Assembly (NCBI RefSeq): GCF_002954445.1
Contig: NZ_MQWA01000001.1
Span: 2,346,926 to 2,410,925, forward strand
DNA length: 64,000 bases
From: Rubritalea profundi
Lineage (GTDB): Bacteria; Verrucomicrobiota; Verrucomicrobiia; Verrucomicrobiales; Akkermansiaceae
Direction: 5' to 3'
In this document: piece after piece, positions 25,706 to 34,572 of the stretch
Position numbering within the stretch: the stretch's first letter is position 1
Layout of the letters: each line of letters starts with the position of its first letter
Program-made: the position numbers and the translations under genes
The notes under the pieces: model-generated
Told to the model about the DNA's origin: nothing
What the model saw: only the letters and a program-made list of their open reading frames with translations
The model's database searches: none

Positions 25706-26761
25706 CTATTTACCTGTAGTTATGCTAGCATTCACTTTGATAGTGGGTACATAGTTAATATATCTATTACCTAAAGTTACCGTGTCATAGGGGCTAATTT
25801 TGAGCATATTTATATTGTAAACCCCAGAGCCTGCGACTTCGATCACATTTTGAATTTTTGTTTTGATGTCGAAATCATTACTGAAAGGGATCTCTAGACG
25901 GTTAGTGACAATAGAAACTCTAGCTGAGCTATCTAGTTGCCCACCTGTAATTTCAAATACGATCTCAGCTGAAGGGTATAAGTCGACAATTGAAACTGAA
26001 AATTCAGGTAGGGTACGATAGACATCCTCTACTGGAAAGTTGAAGCTTCCATTGCCTATTGGCCAGACTTGGATAGTGGTTGCGCTAAGCTCAGTTTTTA
26101 GGTCGACAGTGTCATCCGGCTTTATATATGTGATGTGTGTCTCTTCGCCACGAACTCGGGTCAGATCTGTGATTTGAGTAGAGACAGTTATGGCTACGGA
26201 TTTATCTAGTGTGTCGGTGCCTTCATGGGCGTAATCGCTGTTGATGATTAGTGTAGGAGCCACACCAGCATTACTATTTACTTGATCTGCAGAATAAGGA
26301 TAGATAGAGCGTTCTAAATAGATGCTAGACTCTGCATCACTCACACCCTCTCCAGGTGGAATCATTCCTGATGCTGTAATAGAAAGAGTATAACCTTGCC
26401 CTATTTGCGTACGATGAATTGGTCGGTCAGCAGTATTGTATTCGTCCTCAGGAGGACCAACAGCTTTGATGAACGCATCAGTGTCAAATGAGGCCACTGA
26501 TGTCTTAGCGAGATCATGTTTAAATCCCTTATCGTCTCCTTCTGTTATACGAGTAGCTATCAGTCGAAACTCAGCTCGGCCCATTATTGCCTTTGATGCG
26601 AGCCCAGTGCCTTTGTCATCCACTTCCATGGGAACGTGAACATGGGGTTCGAGACCTTCTTCATAGTTAATCTGCACGATTTCTTTTTTGTAATCACCTG
26701 CAGCAGCGAAAAGTAACGATGGTACAATGCTGAAGGATAAAATTAGGATATTTGCTTTCAT
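25706..26761 (-). CDS. Secreted protein of unknown function, last gene of a three-gene operon
   Basis: 351 residues with signal peptide (MKANILILSFSIVPSLLFAA). The mature part is rich in Thr, Ser, Asp and alternating beta-pattern residues (AGSGVYNINMLKISPYDTV, SARVSIVTNRLEIPF), suggesting a beta-sandwich surface or exported protein. No family recognised. Its start overlaps the stop of the upstream gene by four bases (ATGA), evidence of translational coupling. AT-richer than the flanking housekeeping genes. Confidence 0.7.
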   Translation of the reverse strand: MKANILILSFSIVPSLLFAAAGDYKKEIVQINYEEGLEPHVHVPMEVDDKGTGLASKAIMGRAEFRLIATRITEGDDKGFKHDLAKTSVASFDTDAFIKAVGPPEDEYNTADRPIHRTQIGQGYTLSITASGMIPPGEGVSDAESSIYLERSIYPYSADQVNSNAGVAPTLIINSDYAHEGTDTLDKSVAITVSTQITDLTRVRGEETHITYIKPDDTVDLKTELSATTIQVWPIGNGSFNFPVEDVYRTLPEFSVSIVDLYPSAEIVFEITGGQLDSSARVSIVTNRLEIPFSNDFDIKTKIQNVIEVAGSGVYNINMLKISPYDTVTLGNRYINYVPTIKVNASITTGK

Positions 26762-27294
26762 TTGTATATAGTGGGTTTATCTGTTTTTTTTTCGTCTTTG
26801 TATGCTTTCTTGGCAACCGTCACTGGAGTTTTTCTGTAGGTTGCAACTACTATTTTGTTGAGCCTTTTGTATGAATCTATTAATTCTTTAGAAAGTTTAT
26901 CACGTCCATATGATTGATCATGCGTGACTGGTAATTCATGAAGAATGCGTCGATTTTGTTCTAAAAACTTCTTCCAGCTAGCATATTTGCCTGTCGGCTT
27001 TTCAGAGATATGTTTTTTGAGCCCGTCCGGAACGTAGATAATAGAGTTTTTTGGAACATCGACCCACATGCCTCTCGAAGTCAAATTAATGAAAAGCTTA
27101 TTGAAAGCTTCATTATCGAGGCTTTTATAAGTAGATTTATTTGTCTGAAGTTTTGTTTCCTTTTTTTTGTCTTCAGCTACTTTTTTTGACAAGCTCTCGT
27201 GGGTGGGACGAGGTGGGTATTTCGTGATTTGTGCCGTTAGGCTACAGGCCACGAAAAAAACTGAAGTAAAGGTAAGTTTAAAGCCTATTTGCAT
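26758..27294 (-). CDS. Secreted basic protein of unknown function, middle gene of operon
   Basis: 178 residues with a signal peptide (MQIGFKLTFTSVFFVACSLT). The mature protein is very Lys-rich (KKVAEDKKKETKLQTNKS early and KKTDKPTIYK at the end). A central block, MWVDVPKNSIIYVPDGLKKH, leads into KYASWKKFLEQNRRILHELP. I do not recognise the family. It lies 14 bases after the first gene of the operon and is coupled by four bases to the last. Confidence 0.65.
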   Translation of the reverse strand: MQIGFKLTFTSVFFVACSLTAQITKYPPRPTHESLSKKVAEDKKKETKLQTNKSTYKSLDNEAFNKLFINLTSRGMWVDVPKNSIIYVPDGLKKHISEKPTGKYASWKKFLEQNRRILHELPVTHDQSYGRDKLSKELIDSYKRLNKIVVATYRKTPVTVAKKAYKDEKKTDKPTIYK

Positions 27295-27308
27295 ATAATT
27301 GCTATTGT

Positions 27309-28037
27309 TTACTCTTCTACAGGAATAAAACGGAAAAGAGCAATGCTGTCGTTCGAGTCGTAACCACTTTGGTTTCTATTGGCCCAAGAGTGAGTTAGCT
27401 CTGCGGCTATCATGATGTCATGTTCCCCGATATTTAAAACTCCATTTACTAAATAAGGAGCAATATAATCTTCGAGTGAAGCGTCTCCGCCCCAGCCTTC
27501 TTTGGATGAGGGAGTTTCTCCTCGGTACATAGTAAGTACTCTTTGGTCACCCATGTAAACCCAATTACCAGAGCTTGTTCTAGCAGCAAAGTTTAGATTC
27601 GTTCCAACAGGAGCGACATGGTCATGAACCGATACGTTAGGATTAAGTGGGGTATCTTGAGCGTAGACACGTCTACCGCTACTGTCTCTGCCTAAATAGA
27701 CATATTGATACCCGCTACCATACCCGCTATATAAACTTTGCCAGCCTGCGCCAATATCGACATAGGTGTATGTCTTGGTCCTGTGGTTACTGACAGCCGT
27801 ACCAATCATAAACGCATGCACCTCGGTCTGCATCTTTATTTCGAGATCTGGCGTTACTATCTCTGTGAGGTCGATCGGAAAGTCTATGTCCCAGGAAAGA
27901 TCGGCGCTTTCTCCTGCTCGGACTTTATCGCGATCTACGCTGATTGTACCGGTTGGTATTTGGTTTTCTTCTGCTAAACAGCAGGAGAAGCTCGCAGCTA
28001 AAAGAGACGCTGCTGAAGTGAGTGTAATATATTTCAT
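27309..28037 (-). CDS. Secreted protein of unknown function, first gene of operon
   Basis: 242 residues. Signal peptide MKYITLTSAASLLAASFSCC (possibly lipoprotein-like, as two Cys end the hydrophobic stretch). Then GTISVDRDKVRAGESADLSW, a segment like the first strands of an Ig-like domain. A Tyr/Gly/Ser-rich middle (SLYSGYGSGYQYVYLGRDSS) and MIAAELTHSWANRNQSGY close to the end resemble Ig-fold secreted proteins. No family assigned. Heads the 25706-28037 operon. The upstream gap 28038-28369 likely holds its promoter. Confidence 0.65.
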   Translation of the reverse strand: MKYITLTSAASLLAASFSCCLAEENQIPTGTISVDRDKVRAGESADLSWDIDFPIDLTEIVTPDLEIKMQTEVHAFMIGTAVSNHRTKTYTYVDIGAGWQSLYSGYGSGYQYVYLGRDSSGRRVYAQDTPLNPNVSVHDHVAPVGTNLNFAARTSSGNWVYMGDQRVLTMYRGETPSSKEGWGGDASLEDYIAPYLVNGVLNIGEHDIMIAAELTHSWANRNQSGYDSNDSIALFRFIPVEE

Positions 28038-28369
28038 CTTTATCTATGGGTTTGTTTTAGAATTGGGGAATCTGTATGGGACAGTATGGGCTTAAATTAG
28101 ACTCTCTGTAAAACTTTCTTTTACTTGGCGCTGACCGATTTCCCTAGAGCTAGGCTGGTCAAGCATTGTTTTTGTAGGGTTTGCGGCCAGCCCTAGCGGT
28201 ATATTTTTTTTGAACATTCTTGCTATTTTGTGACAATATATTCGCTTAGTTATATTAAATTGTGAATTAGCGAACTCCCAGTAAATTATTTATTAATGGG
28301 CTACAATACCCAAAACAAGAAAACTAGAGAGTTAAACTCACTGATTTACAATGATCTGTGGGGATTTTA
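28038..28369. other. AT-rich intergenic gap of about 330 bases
   Basis: No frame with protein character is seen. It should contain the promoter of the 27309-28037 operon on the minus strand. It also follows the 3' end of the frameshifted gene at 28370-29045. No repeat or RNA structure was recognised. Confidence 0.4.
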
Positions 28370-29045
28370 TTAGAACTCACCTAGGGCATCTCTCCAGATC
28401 TCACGGGTGTCTTCGAGGAGTTTTTCGTGGTCACGGTCAGAGATTTCACCACTCGCTTTAGCTTTGTCTTCCTTCGACTCGAGTGAGTCGAGTTTGCGGC
28501 GGAGCGTTTTGAGATCACCCGAGCTAAGGCGATCGGAGTCTTCACCGAAGCGAATGACTTCTTCCATGTGGAACTGTAGACGGTTGACTTTCGGTGTGAT
28601 AATACCGGCTGGAGCACGATCGGTCATTTTAGCCCGGATCGATTTTTTAATCTCACTGAGTTCTGCCGATGTTTTTGTGGCATCGGCGGCAGCTGCAGCA
28701 GCGAGGTGCTTTTCACCCACAGTGATGAGTAAGTCTACTGCGTCGCGGGCGTCTTCTTCGCTAATGCGGTCCTCTGTGACGGCACTTTGAATAGAGTGGT
28801 AGACTTGGCTGTGCTCTGATCTTAGCTTAGTTTCTAATTTTGTATAATACGCGCCACCTCCAGAAGTGAGGCGTTTGTGTTCGTTGAATTTGTGCAGCGA
28901 GCACACCAAATTCTGAAGCATCTCCTACGATAGCTCTAGCGTCATGGTTTTTGTGGTGCTTGCGTCCAGCTTTACCTCTAGCTTGGGCTGAGGCTGTGGC
29001 GGCGATGAGGCAGAGTGCGAGGAGGGATGTTAGCGTATATTTCAT
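28370..29045 (-). pseudogene. Secreted helical protein of unknown function, one frameshift
   Basis: Start ATG 29045 with signal peptide (MKYTLTSLLALCLIAATASA). It continues ARGKAGRKHHKNHDARAIV and GDASEFGVLAAQI, then the frame changes near 28885-28895 into NEHKRLTSGGGAYYTKLETK and an alpha-helical, Glu/Lys/Ala-rich domain (SAVTEDRISEEDARDAVDL, LKTLRRKLDSLESKEDKA) to TAG at 28370. Total about 224 residues. Not recognised; it resembles helical periplasmic proteins with Spy-like charge patterns only vaguely. A single indel could be real or a sequence error. Confidence 0.6.
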
Positions 29046-29141
29046 GTTTGTAGTTTTTGGGTTCTGAGGCATGAAACAATGCTTTTAACTCAGAGTTGCA
29101 GAATAGGCGCATTTATTTTTAAATACCAAGAGCTCTTGCCT

Positions 29142-29726
29142 ATGAATCTGAGTTGTGATTTAGATGATGTCATGGCTAAGCAAGTAACTCCCGAGCATTA
29201 CCAGCTAAAGATTGTACTTTATCAGATTGAACCCGTGATCTGGCGTGAAGTTTCCGTGCCATCTTCAGCGACGTTTCTAGAGTTACATCAAGTGCTCCAA
29301 GCGGCGATGGGCTGGGAGGATAAGCACTTGCACGAGTTTCGCCATGGCAAAGGGAAACGTCTCACTAGCGTGATTGCCTCAGTAGATGAGGATATTGTGA
29401 AGGGTGATGACTTCCGTGAAGAAAGTGGAGTCACACTCAAAGAGATGCTAGGGCGTAAGAGATTTCCTACTAGAATGCTCTATCGCTATGACTTTAGAGA
29501 AGACTGGATTCACGAGGTAGCATTCTTACGCAAAGTGGAGTGTGATGAAGCTAAGGCCAAAGTGCTGGGTGGTGAGCGCAATTGCCCGCCTGAAGATGCT
29601 GGTGGTGCACATGGCTACCTAGCTTGTATTGGAGGTGATCTCGACTGGATGGATGATAGCTATGACCCGGCAAGATTCGATGCCAAGCTCGCTCAGAAAC
29701 GCGTGGCGAAGGTGAAGTGTGGTTAG
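29142..29726 (+). CDS. pRiA4b ORF-3-like (TnpR/IS1096-type) domain protein
   Basis: About 195 residues from ATG 29142. ATG 29172 (MAKQVTPEHYQLKI) is an alternative, and the longest frame starts at 29079. The domain is plain: YQLKIVLYQIEPVIWREVSV, FLELHQVLQAAMGWEDKHLH, YRYDFREDWIHEV, and a GERNCPPEDAGGAHGYL motif. The family is common in bacteria and plasmids, often near mobile elements, and its molecular function is not known. No transposase adjoins it here. Confidence 0.85.
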   Translation: MNLSCDLDDVMAKQVTPEHYQLKIVLYQIEPVIWREVSVPSSATFLELHQVLQAAMGWEDKHLHEFRHGKGKRLTSVIASVDEDIVKGDDFREESGVTLKEMLGRKRFPTRMLYRYDFREDWIHEVAFLRKVECDEAKAKVLGGERNCPPEDAGGAHGYLACIGGDLDWMDDSYDPARFDAKLAQKRVAKVKCG

Positions 29727-29792
29727 TAGGTGACTAGCAGGGCTCCCGCATTAGGTAGACTATCTGGGTTGATGCTTGGGCACTCGCCAGGA

Positions 29793-29925
29793 CTAACAAA
29801 ATTTTCAGAATTAACCAATGAAGGTTAATGCCCCGGCTATCTCTGTCAGAGAGAGTGAAAGGTTTCGCACTTTTCCCAGCTATGCCATTTGAGGAATTCT
29901 GCTCAATTTTGTTAATTCTGTATGA
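29793..29925 (+). repeat. CAGAATT/AATTCTG inverted repeat element, copy 2
   Basis: AACAAAATTTTCAGAATTAA at the left and GAATTCTGCTCAATTTTGTT, ending AATTCTGTAT, at the right form an inverted pair enclosing a short GC-richer centre with its own palindrome (CTCTGTCAGAGAG). Its words match the element at 25130-25240. It lies between the pRiA4b-like gene and mutY, with no coding sequence. Confidence 0.5.
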
Positions 29926-29931
29926 AGATTG

Positions 29932-30948
29932 CTAGGCGAAGTGATCTTTCAGGAGTGTATTGAGTGCTCGACGAAATGGGCTAGGTAAAGGAAGCGCATC
30001 GAGCGATGTGAGGGGCTGCCAGGCTTCATCTTCTAAGAGCTCAATTTTTTCAGGAGCTTGGTAAACGTAGAGTGTCACTTTGTGGTGGGTGATCGCGTAG
30101 TTTCGCTGGAGTAAAAGCGGCTGATTCTCTAGCTCATGGGCCTGGCGCTCGGGGAGCTTCCACATGCCAGATCGGCGGGCGCTATCACTCGCTTTGTGGA
30201 GGAGTATGGTCTGATTTTTTTGATCAATTGCCAACATGCATAGCTCATCTAAGAGCACGGTTTTCTTGCGAGCCTTCTTTAGGGGTAAACTGGTGGGGTC
30301 AGAAGTCTGGCAGCAAGTTTTGACTGGGCAAATGCCACACTGAGGCGATTTATTAGTACAGATTTGCTGACCGAGCTCCATCAGTGCAGAGTTGTAGAGC
30401 CTAGGTTGACTGGGAGATACGAGCTCTCCCGCCCACTGCCAGAGTTGTTTTGTGCCAGCGGTGCTATCCACTCTTTCTTGGTAATCGAAGAGTCTAGAGA
30501 AAATACGCGCGACATTTGCATCTACCAGTGGCTGAGATTGGTTGTAGGCAAATGATGCCACCGCCCCTGCCGTGTATTGGCCGATTCCGGGGAGGTCTAG
30601 TATCTCTGAGTGCTGTGTGGGGAAAACGCCCTCGTGGTTTTCGCAGATAGCCCTGGCTGCTTTCTGTAAATTTCTCACACGTCGGTAATATCCGAGGCCT
30701 TCCCAAGCGCTGAGGATTTCTTGCTCGGGGGCATTGGAGATGGACGCGGGTGTTGGGTAGCGTTCTAGAAAGCGTGTGTAGAATCCCTTGCCTAGTACTG
30801 TAGCTACCTGAGTTTGTTGGAGCATCACTTCGGAAACCAATATGTGCCATGGGTCAGTGGTCTGCCTCCACGGGTAGTCCTTGCCTACTTCTTTGAACCA
30901 ATCAATGAGGGATGACTGGAATGCTTGAGCTTGTTGGGTGGCGAGCAT
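29932..30948 (-). CDS. mutY: A/G-specific adenine glycosylase
   Basis: Base-excision repair enzyme that removes adenine mispaired with 8-oxoguanine. 338 residues. HhH-GPD core: VSEVMLQQTQVATV with the catalytic Glu, LPGIGQYTAGAVASFAYNQ, and VDANVARIFSRLF with the catalytic Asp. The [4Fe-4S] ligands are in CTNKSPQCGICPVKTC. The C-terminal NUDIX-like 8-oxoG recognition part starts near residue 230. The start codon lies one base past the end of the mutarotase gene, so the two are co-transcribed. Confidence 0.95.
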   Translation of the reverse strand: MLATQQAQAFQSSLIDWFKEVGKDYPWRQTTDPWHILVSEVMLQQTQVATVLGKGFYTRFLERYPTPASISNAPEQEILSAWEGLGYYRRVRNLQKAARAICENHEGVFPTQHSEILDLPGIGQYTAGAVASFAYNQSQPLVDANVARIFSRLFDYQERVDSTAGTKQLWQWAGELVSPSQPRLYNSALMELGQQICTNKSPQCGICPVKTCCQTSDPTSLPLKKARKKTVLLDELCMLAIDQKNQTILLHKASDSARRSGMWKLPERQAHELENQPLLLQRNYAITHHKVTLYVYQAPEKIELLEDEAWQPLTSLDALPLPSPFRRALNTLLKDHFA

Positions 30949-30949
30949 T

Positions 30950-31843
30950 TTATGCAGATGTTGGTATCGAGCTGATGGTGGTGGTCAAGCAATGCTCAGC
31001 AGCTGGAGCGAGAATGTACACATCTTCAAGAGCGTTGGCTGCCTCTACGCAAACGAAGTTATGGAATTCATCGTCACCAAGGTCGGCTAATTTCTGAGAC
31101 TTTTCTGTCCAAGGGTTCCAGATTACAGTCGACAGGCTGCCAGATTTTTCAATGAGGATAGTCCGCTGGAACCCTGGATCGTGGATTTCTACTGGCTGAT
31201 CACTCTTTAAATAGACACTATCGACTTCTGAGTCGAAGCGGATAGGCCCAACTTGGATCTTTTCTTCCCCAACTACGGTGTCGAGGTAGGTTGTCTTTTC
31301 GAGACCTGTGAGCGTGATTTGCTGAATGTCGCTAATGTAAAAATAGCTGTGTAGGGCTCCACCAATTGTGACTGGAGTGCTTCCATTGTTGGTCGTTTTT
31401 AGCTCTAGGCTAAGCGACTTCCCAACTTTGATCGTGAGGGTGAGAGTCGTGTCAAATTTCCAGATGTCGACGGACTGCGTGTCGAGTTGCAGAATAATCT
31501 CTGTAAATTCCTCAGTGCTCCGACTTTCAACGAGTTGCCAAAATCGATTTCGGGCAAACCCGTGTGAGGGCATTGTGCTGTCACTAGGATGCGCGTTAAA
31601 CCACGGCCAGCAAACAGGAATCCCTCCGCGGACGGCTTTGCCTTCGGTAAAGAGTGCGTCATGGCTAGTGAAAATAACTGGTTCTTGATCGCGGGGGATG
31701 AAGTCGATCAGGTGAGCTCCGTGTAGGGCGATAGTGGCTGATGCGTGATCGTTGCTAATGCGAATCGTCGGGTATCCTGGTGCAAAGTCTTCGTACCAAA
31801 GTTCAAAGGGGATGAGGTGCTTTTTAGAGAGCGTCGGAGCCAT
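30950..31843 (-). CDS. D-hexose-6-phosphate mutarotase (YeaD-like)
   Basis: 297 residues, galactose mutarotase-like beta-sandwich. Markers: ATIALHGAHLIDFIPRDQEP, AVRGGIPVCWPWFNAHPSDS, SHGFARNRFW, LHSYFYISDI with the catalytic His, and VIWNPWTEKSQKLADLGDDE. Converts alpha and beta anomers of hexose-6-phosphates. Immediately upstream of mutY and probably in one transcript. Divergent from the M14 peptidase gene with a shared promoter gap at 31844-31972. Confidence 0.92.
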   Translation of the reverse strand: MAPTLSKKHLIPFELWYEDFAPGYPTIRISNDHASATIALHGAHLIDFIPRDQEPVIFTSHDALFTEGKAVRGGIPVCWPWFNAHPSDSTMPSHGFARNRFWQLVESRSTEEFTEIILQLDTQSVDIWKFDTTLTLTIKVGKSLSLELKTTNNGSTPVTIGGALHSYFYISDIQQITLTGLEKTTYLDTVVGEEKIQVGPIRFDSEVDSVYLKSDQPVEIHDPGFQRTILIEKSGSLSTVIWNPWTEKSQKLADLGDDEFHNFVCVEAANALEDVYILAPAAEHCLTTTISSIPTSA

Positions 31844-31972
31844 AGGGGTAGGCTGTATTGGTTCTCTCTCTAGTCAACAGAGAAGCGTGACTTTTGTTCT
31901 AACAATCTGTTGCGGGCGAATCTCTAGAACTTCGGAGTTGCTCCCAGATTTGGCTATGAGATAGTGCGGGCG

Positions 31973-32701
31973 ATGGAGGTACATGAACTCATAGATGCCT
32001 GTGATGTTGAGCTACAGGCAATGGGCGCTGAGCGTGAATTACTTTGCGAAGTCGAGGGCTTTCCAGTGTATGCCTACTCTCTCATGCGAGAGGAAAGTGA
32101 ACGCACTGTCTATTTGTCCTCGGGGATACATGGTGATGAGCCGGCAGGTCCGTTGGCATTGTTAGAATTACTGAAGGAAAGAGTGATGGCTCAGTCGTGT
32201 TCATGGTATGTGTGTCCAGTTTTGAATCCAACAGGACTGCAGGCTGGTTCGCGTGAGAATTACCAAGGCCTAGATCTCAATAGAGACTATCTGAACCGGA
32301 GGTCCCCAGAAGTAGCTGCGCATGCCCAGTGGCTGGAGGGCAAGAAGTGTGACTTTGCGATCTCATTACATGAAGATTGGGAGAGCTCGGGCTTTTATTT
32401 TTATGAAATAAATCAAATAGAAGATCGACCACAACGCTACTTACGCATGGTAAAAGCTCTTGCCCCAACTATGGTGATGGAGCCAGAGAGTATGATCGAT
32501 GATCATGAAGTGAGGGAGGCTGGTTGGATTTACCATGGCTGTGAGCCAGATGAGCCGAAACATTGGCCTGAAGCTATTTTCTTAGCCGCCAAAGGCTGTC
32601 CTTTGTCCTTTACCTTTGAGACCCCGAGTAGTCTTGAGTTACAGTTGCGCGTAAAGGCGCATAAAGCGGCTGTTTGTGCTGCACTTAGAATCTGCATCTA
32701 A
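31973..32701 (+). CDS. M14-family zinc carboxypeptidase-like protein
   Basis: 242 residues from ATG 31973, preferred over GTG 31964. Zinc ligands His and Glu are in SSGIHGDEPAGPLALLELL and the third His in ISLHEDWESSGFYFYE. The catalytic Glu is in FTFETPSS, and LDLNRDYLNR is the substrate-binding Asn-Arg. Matches the compact MpaA/succinylglutamate-desuccinylase-like branch, which trims peptidoglycan peptides or small amides. No signal peptide, so cytoplasmic; murein tripeptide recycling is a reasonable but unproven role. Confidence 0.85.
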   Translation: MEVHELIDACDVELQAMGAERELLCEVEGFPVYAYSLMREESERTVYLSSGIHGDEPAGPLALLELLKERVMAQSCSWYVCPVLNPTGLQAGSRENYQGLDLNRDYLNRRSPEVAAHAQWLEGKKCDFAISLHEDWESSGFYFYEINQIEDRPQRYLRMVKALAPTMVMEPESMIDDHEVREAGWIYHGCEPDEPKHWPEAIFLAAKGCPLSFTFETPSSLELQLRVKAHKAAVCAALRICI

Positions 32702-32802
32702 TATAGCCATTAATAATTAGAAGAATTTACTTAACTTTTAGGAAAATCACCCGCATAATACAGCGTGAGTGGCACTTAACTATTTAAGTGTAGATCTAAG
32801 TT

Positions 32803-33669
32803 ATGGGAGCAGCAGTTGAAAAAGAATGGTTTTATCTTAGTTTGGGACGCCGGCATGGGCCAGTGACTCATGAGGATTTTTGTGATAAGATCGCAAAGCA
32901 AGAGGTCTATATTGAATCGACTCAGGTGTGGAAGCAAGGGATGCAGCAATGGGTGAATCTAACCGATGCCAAGCCCTTTGAGGCGACGATTAAGAAGATC
33001 AAATCCGTAGCTTCTCAAGCCGATGGTAGAGTACAGAATGCAGCTGGCACAAATGATGTCGATGAAGAAATTGCTTGCCGAGGCGCTTCGCGCGCTTTGT
33101 TTAACCTGTACTTTTATTTTGGGTGGCTCATCCCGATGTCACTAGGAATAGTAATCCTAGTAGAGCTGCAGGTGCAGCAATACCTCACTCCCACCAGAGC
33201 TAGTTCTAGCCTGTTTTTTCAGAGTGTTCCGCTGATTTTGTTAGCGATTACAACATGGAAAATAGCCGCGACTAGGATGCAGCATGCTGGTTATTCTAAG
33301 GTGCACGGACTCGGAGTATTTGTTCCAATATACAACCTATGGGTGTACTTTATCTGTTTGTTAGCGCCAAGAAATTACAAACGACATAAAAAGCTAGGGG
33401 CAGGTGTCCTCTTTTACATACTGCTATTTGGCATAGGTATTGCAGGGAGTGTTTTGTTTTTAGTGCCTAAAATAGGAGCTAAGAATTTATCGGCTCTGGT
33501 GATAACTGAGAGCATGACCGACTACTATAAAGGGAAAACCAGTTTCACCTCCCGTCTCAATACCAACGCGAGTGAAGCTGCTAGTTCAAAAGCTCGTCAA
33601 GAGCAGATGAAGAAGCAGAGAGAAATAGAGCGCGAGCAGTCGAAGGGGAGTATGCGGAAACTACCGTAG
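32803..33669 (+). CDS. GYF_2-domain membrane protein
   Basis: 288 residues. The N-terminal GYF_2-type domain (WFYLSLGRRHGPVTHEDFCD, ..QVWKQGMQQWVNL) has the W-Y...G.V....W..GM..W pattern. Four hydrophobic segments follow (about 95-235: WLIPMSLGIVILVELQ, SVPLILLAITTWK, GLGVFVPIYNLWVYFICLLA, YILLFGIGIAGSVLFL), and then a charged Lys/Glu/Arg-rich tail. A paralog-like arrangement lies at 40833-41651. Such PVC proteins have no defined function and may hold complexes at the membrane. Monocistronic, ending two bases from the convergent ymdB. Confidence 0.7.
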   Translation: MGAAVEKEWFYLSLGRRHGPVTHEDFCDKIAKQEVYIESTQVWKQGMQQWVNLTDAKPFEATIKKIKSVASQADGRVQNAAGTNDVDEEIACRGASRALFNLYFYFGWLIPMSLGIVILVELQVQQYLTPTRASSSLFFQSVPLILLAITTWKIAATRMQHAGYSKVHGLGVFVPIYNLWVYFICLLAPRNYKRHKKLGAGVLFYILLFGIGIAGSVLFLVPKIGAKNLSALVITESMTDYYKGKTSFTSRLNTNASEAASSKARQEQMKKQREIEREQSKGSMRKLP

Positions 33670-33670
33670 C

Positions 33671-34468
33671 CTACATCTCGCCCGGCTCCAGAAGGCGATT
33701 GTATCTCTCGATGCTTTTCGCTTTTCCTGTCTCTGGATCTATTTCGGCAATGACACCACAAAGTCTCACTGGGCCTTTCGCTACAGGGAAACGAGTCGGT
33801 AGTGATGACTTGAAACGGTAGATAATACTTTCGACGTTGCGTCCTAAAATGGAGGTTTCAGGGCCACACATTCCAGCATCTGTAATATGTGCAGTTCCAT
33901 TGGGCAGGATGCGTTCGTCGGCAGTTTGGACATGTGTGTGGGTTCCGACGATGACCGATGCCTTACCATCGAGGTGGTAGCCCATCGCTATTTTCTCGCT
34001 GGTTGTTTCGGCGTGGAAATCGAGGAAGATCATTTTTGTGCCGTCTTTGATGAGGGCGTTGACCGTGTCTTCGAGGATGAGGAAGGGGTTTTCTAATGCC
34101 TGGCCCATGAAAGTACGGCCTTGTGCGTTGAGCACCGCTAACTTTCCTGCGGGGGTGTCGATGCTGATGAGTCCGCTTCCTGGCACACCTTCAGGGTAGT
34201 TGATCGGGCGCAAAATGCGTTTCTCATTACTGAGATGGTCGGCTAAGTCGCGCTGGTCCCAGACATGGTCACCAGTGGTGATGACATCCGCTCCAGCTTT
34301 GAAAAGGTCGTTAGCGATAGAGGGGGTGATGCCTCGGCCGCCAGCTGAGTTCTCACCATTGACGATGGTGAAATCTATGGAATGTTCCTTCTGGATGGTG
34401 GAAAGAAATTTGATCACCGACTTCCTGCCGGGTTCTCCGACGATATCTCCTAAAAAAAGAATGCGCAT
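33671..34468 (-). CDS. ymdB: YmdB-family metallophosphoesterase
   Basis: 265 residues from ATG 34468 (MRILFLGDIVGEPGR). The frame extends to 34492 but lacks homology there. TIGR00282 family: FTIVNGENSAGGRGIT, a TTGDHVWDQR motif (usually GNHxWD, so the metal-ligand Asn is Asp), IFLDFHAETTSEK, and GTHTHVQTADERILPNGTAHITDAGMCG. Bacillus YmdB is a 2',3'- and 3',5'-cyclic nucleotide phosphodiesterase affecting biofilm and sporulation genes. The divergent amidase gene begins 104 bases upstream. Confidence 0.9.
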   Translation of the reverse strand: MRILFLGDIVGEPGRKSVIKFLSTIQKEHSIDFTIVNGENSAGGRGITPSIANDLFKAGADVITTGDHVWDQRDLADHLSNEKRILRPINYPEGVPGSGLISIDTPAGKLAVLNAQGRTFMGQALENPFLILEDTVNALIKDGTKMIFLDFHAETTSEKIAMGYHLDGKASVIVGTHTHVQTADERILPNGTAHITDAGMCGPETSILGRNVESIIYRFKSSLPTRFPVAKGPVRLCGVIAEIDPETGKAKSIERYNRLLEPGEM

Positions 34469-34572
34469 TGCGTAACTTGGTCTTCGTTTCACTCGTACTC
34501 AGATGTACTATCAGCCGTAGAGTCGGACGAGCAAACCACACCGACACCAGCGATACCAGCCCTATCACCGTT

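Noticed and set aside
28038-28369. Small RNA or riboswitch in the 330-base gap
   Set aside because: AT-rich with no conserved core or strong hairpins that I can point to.
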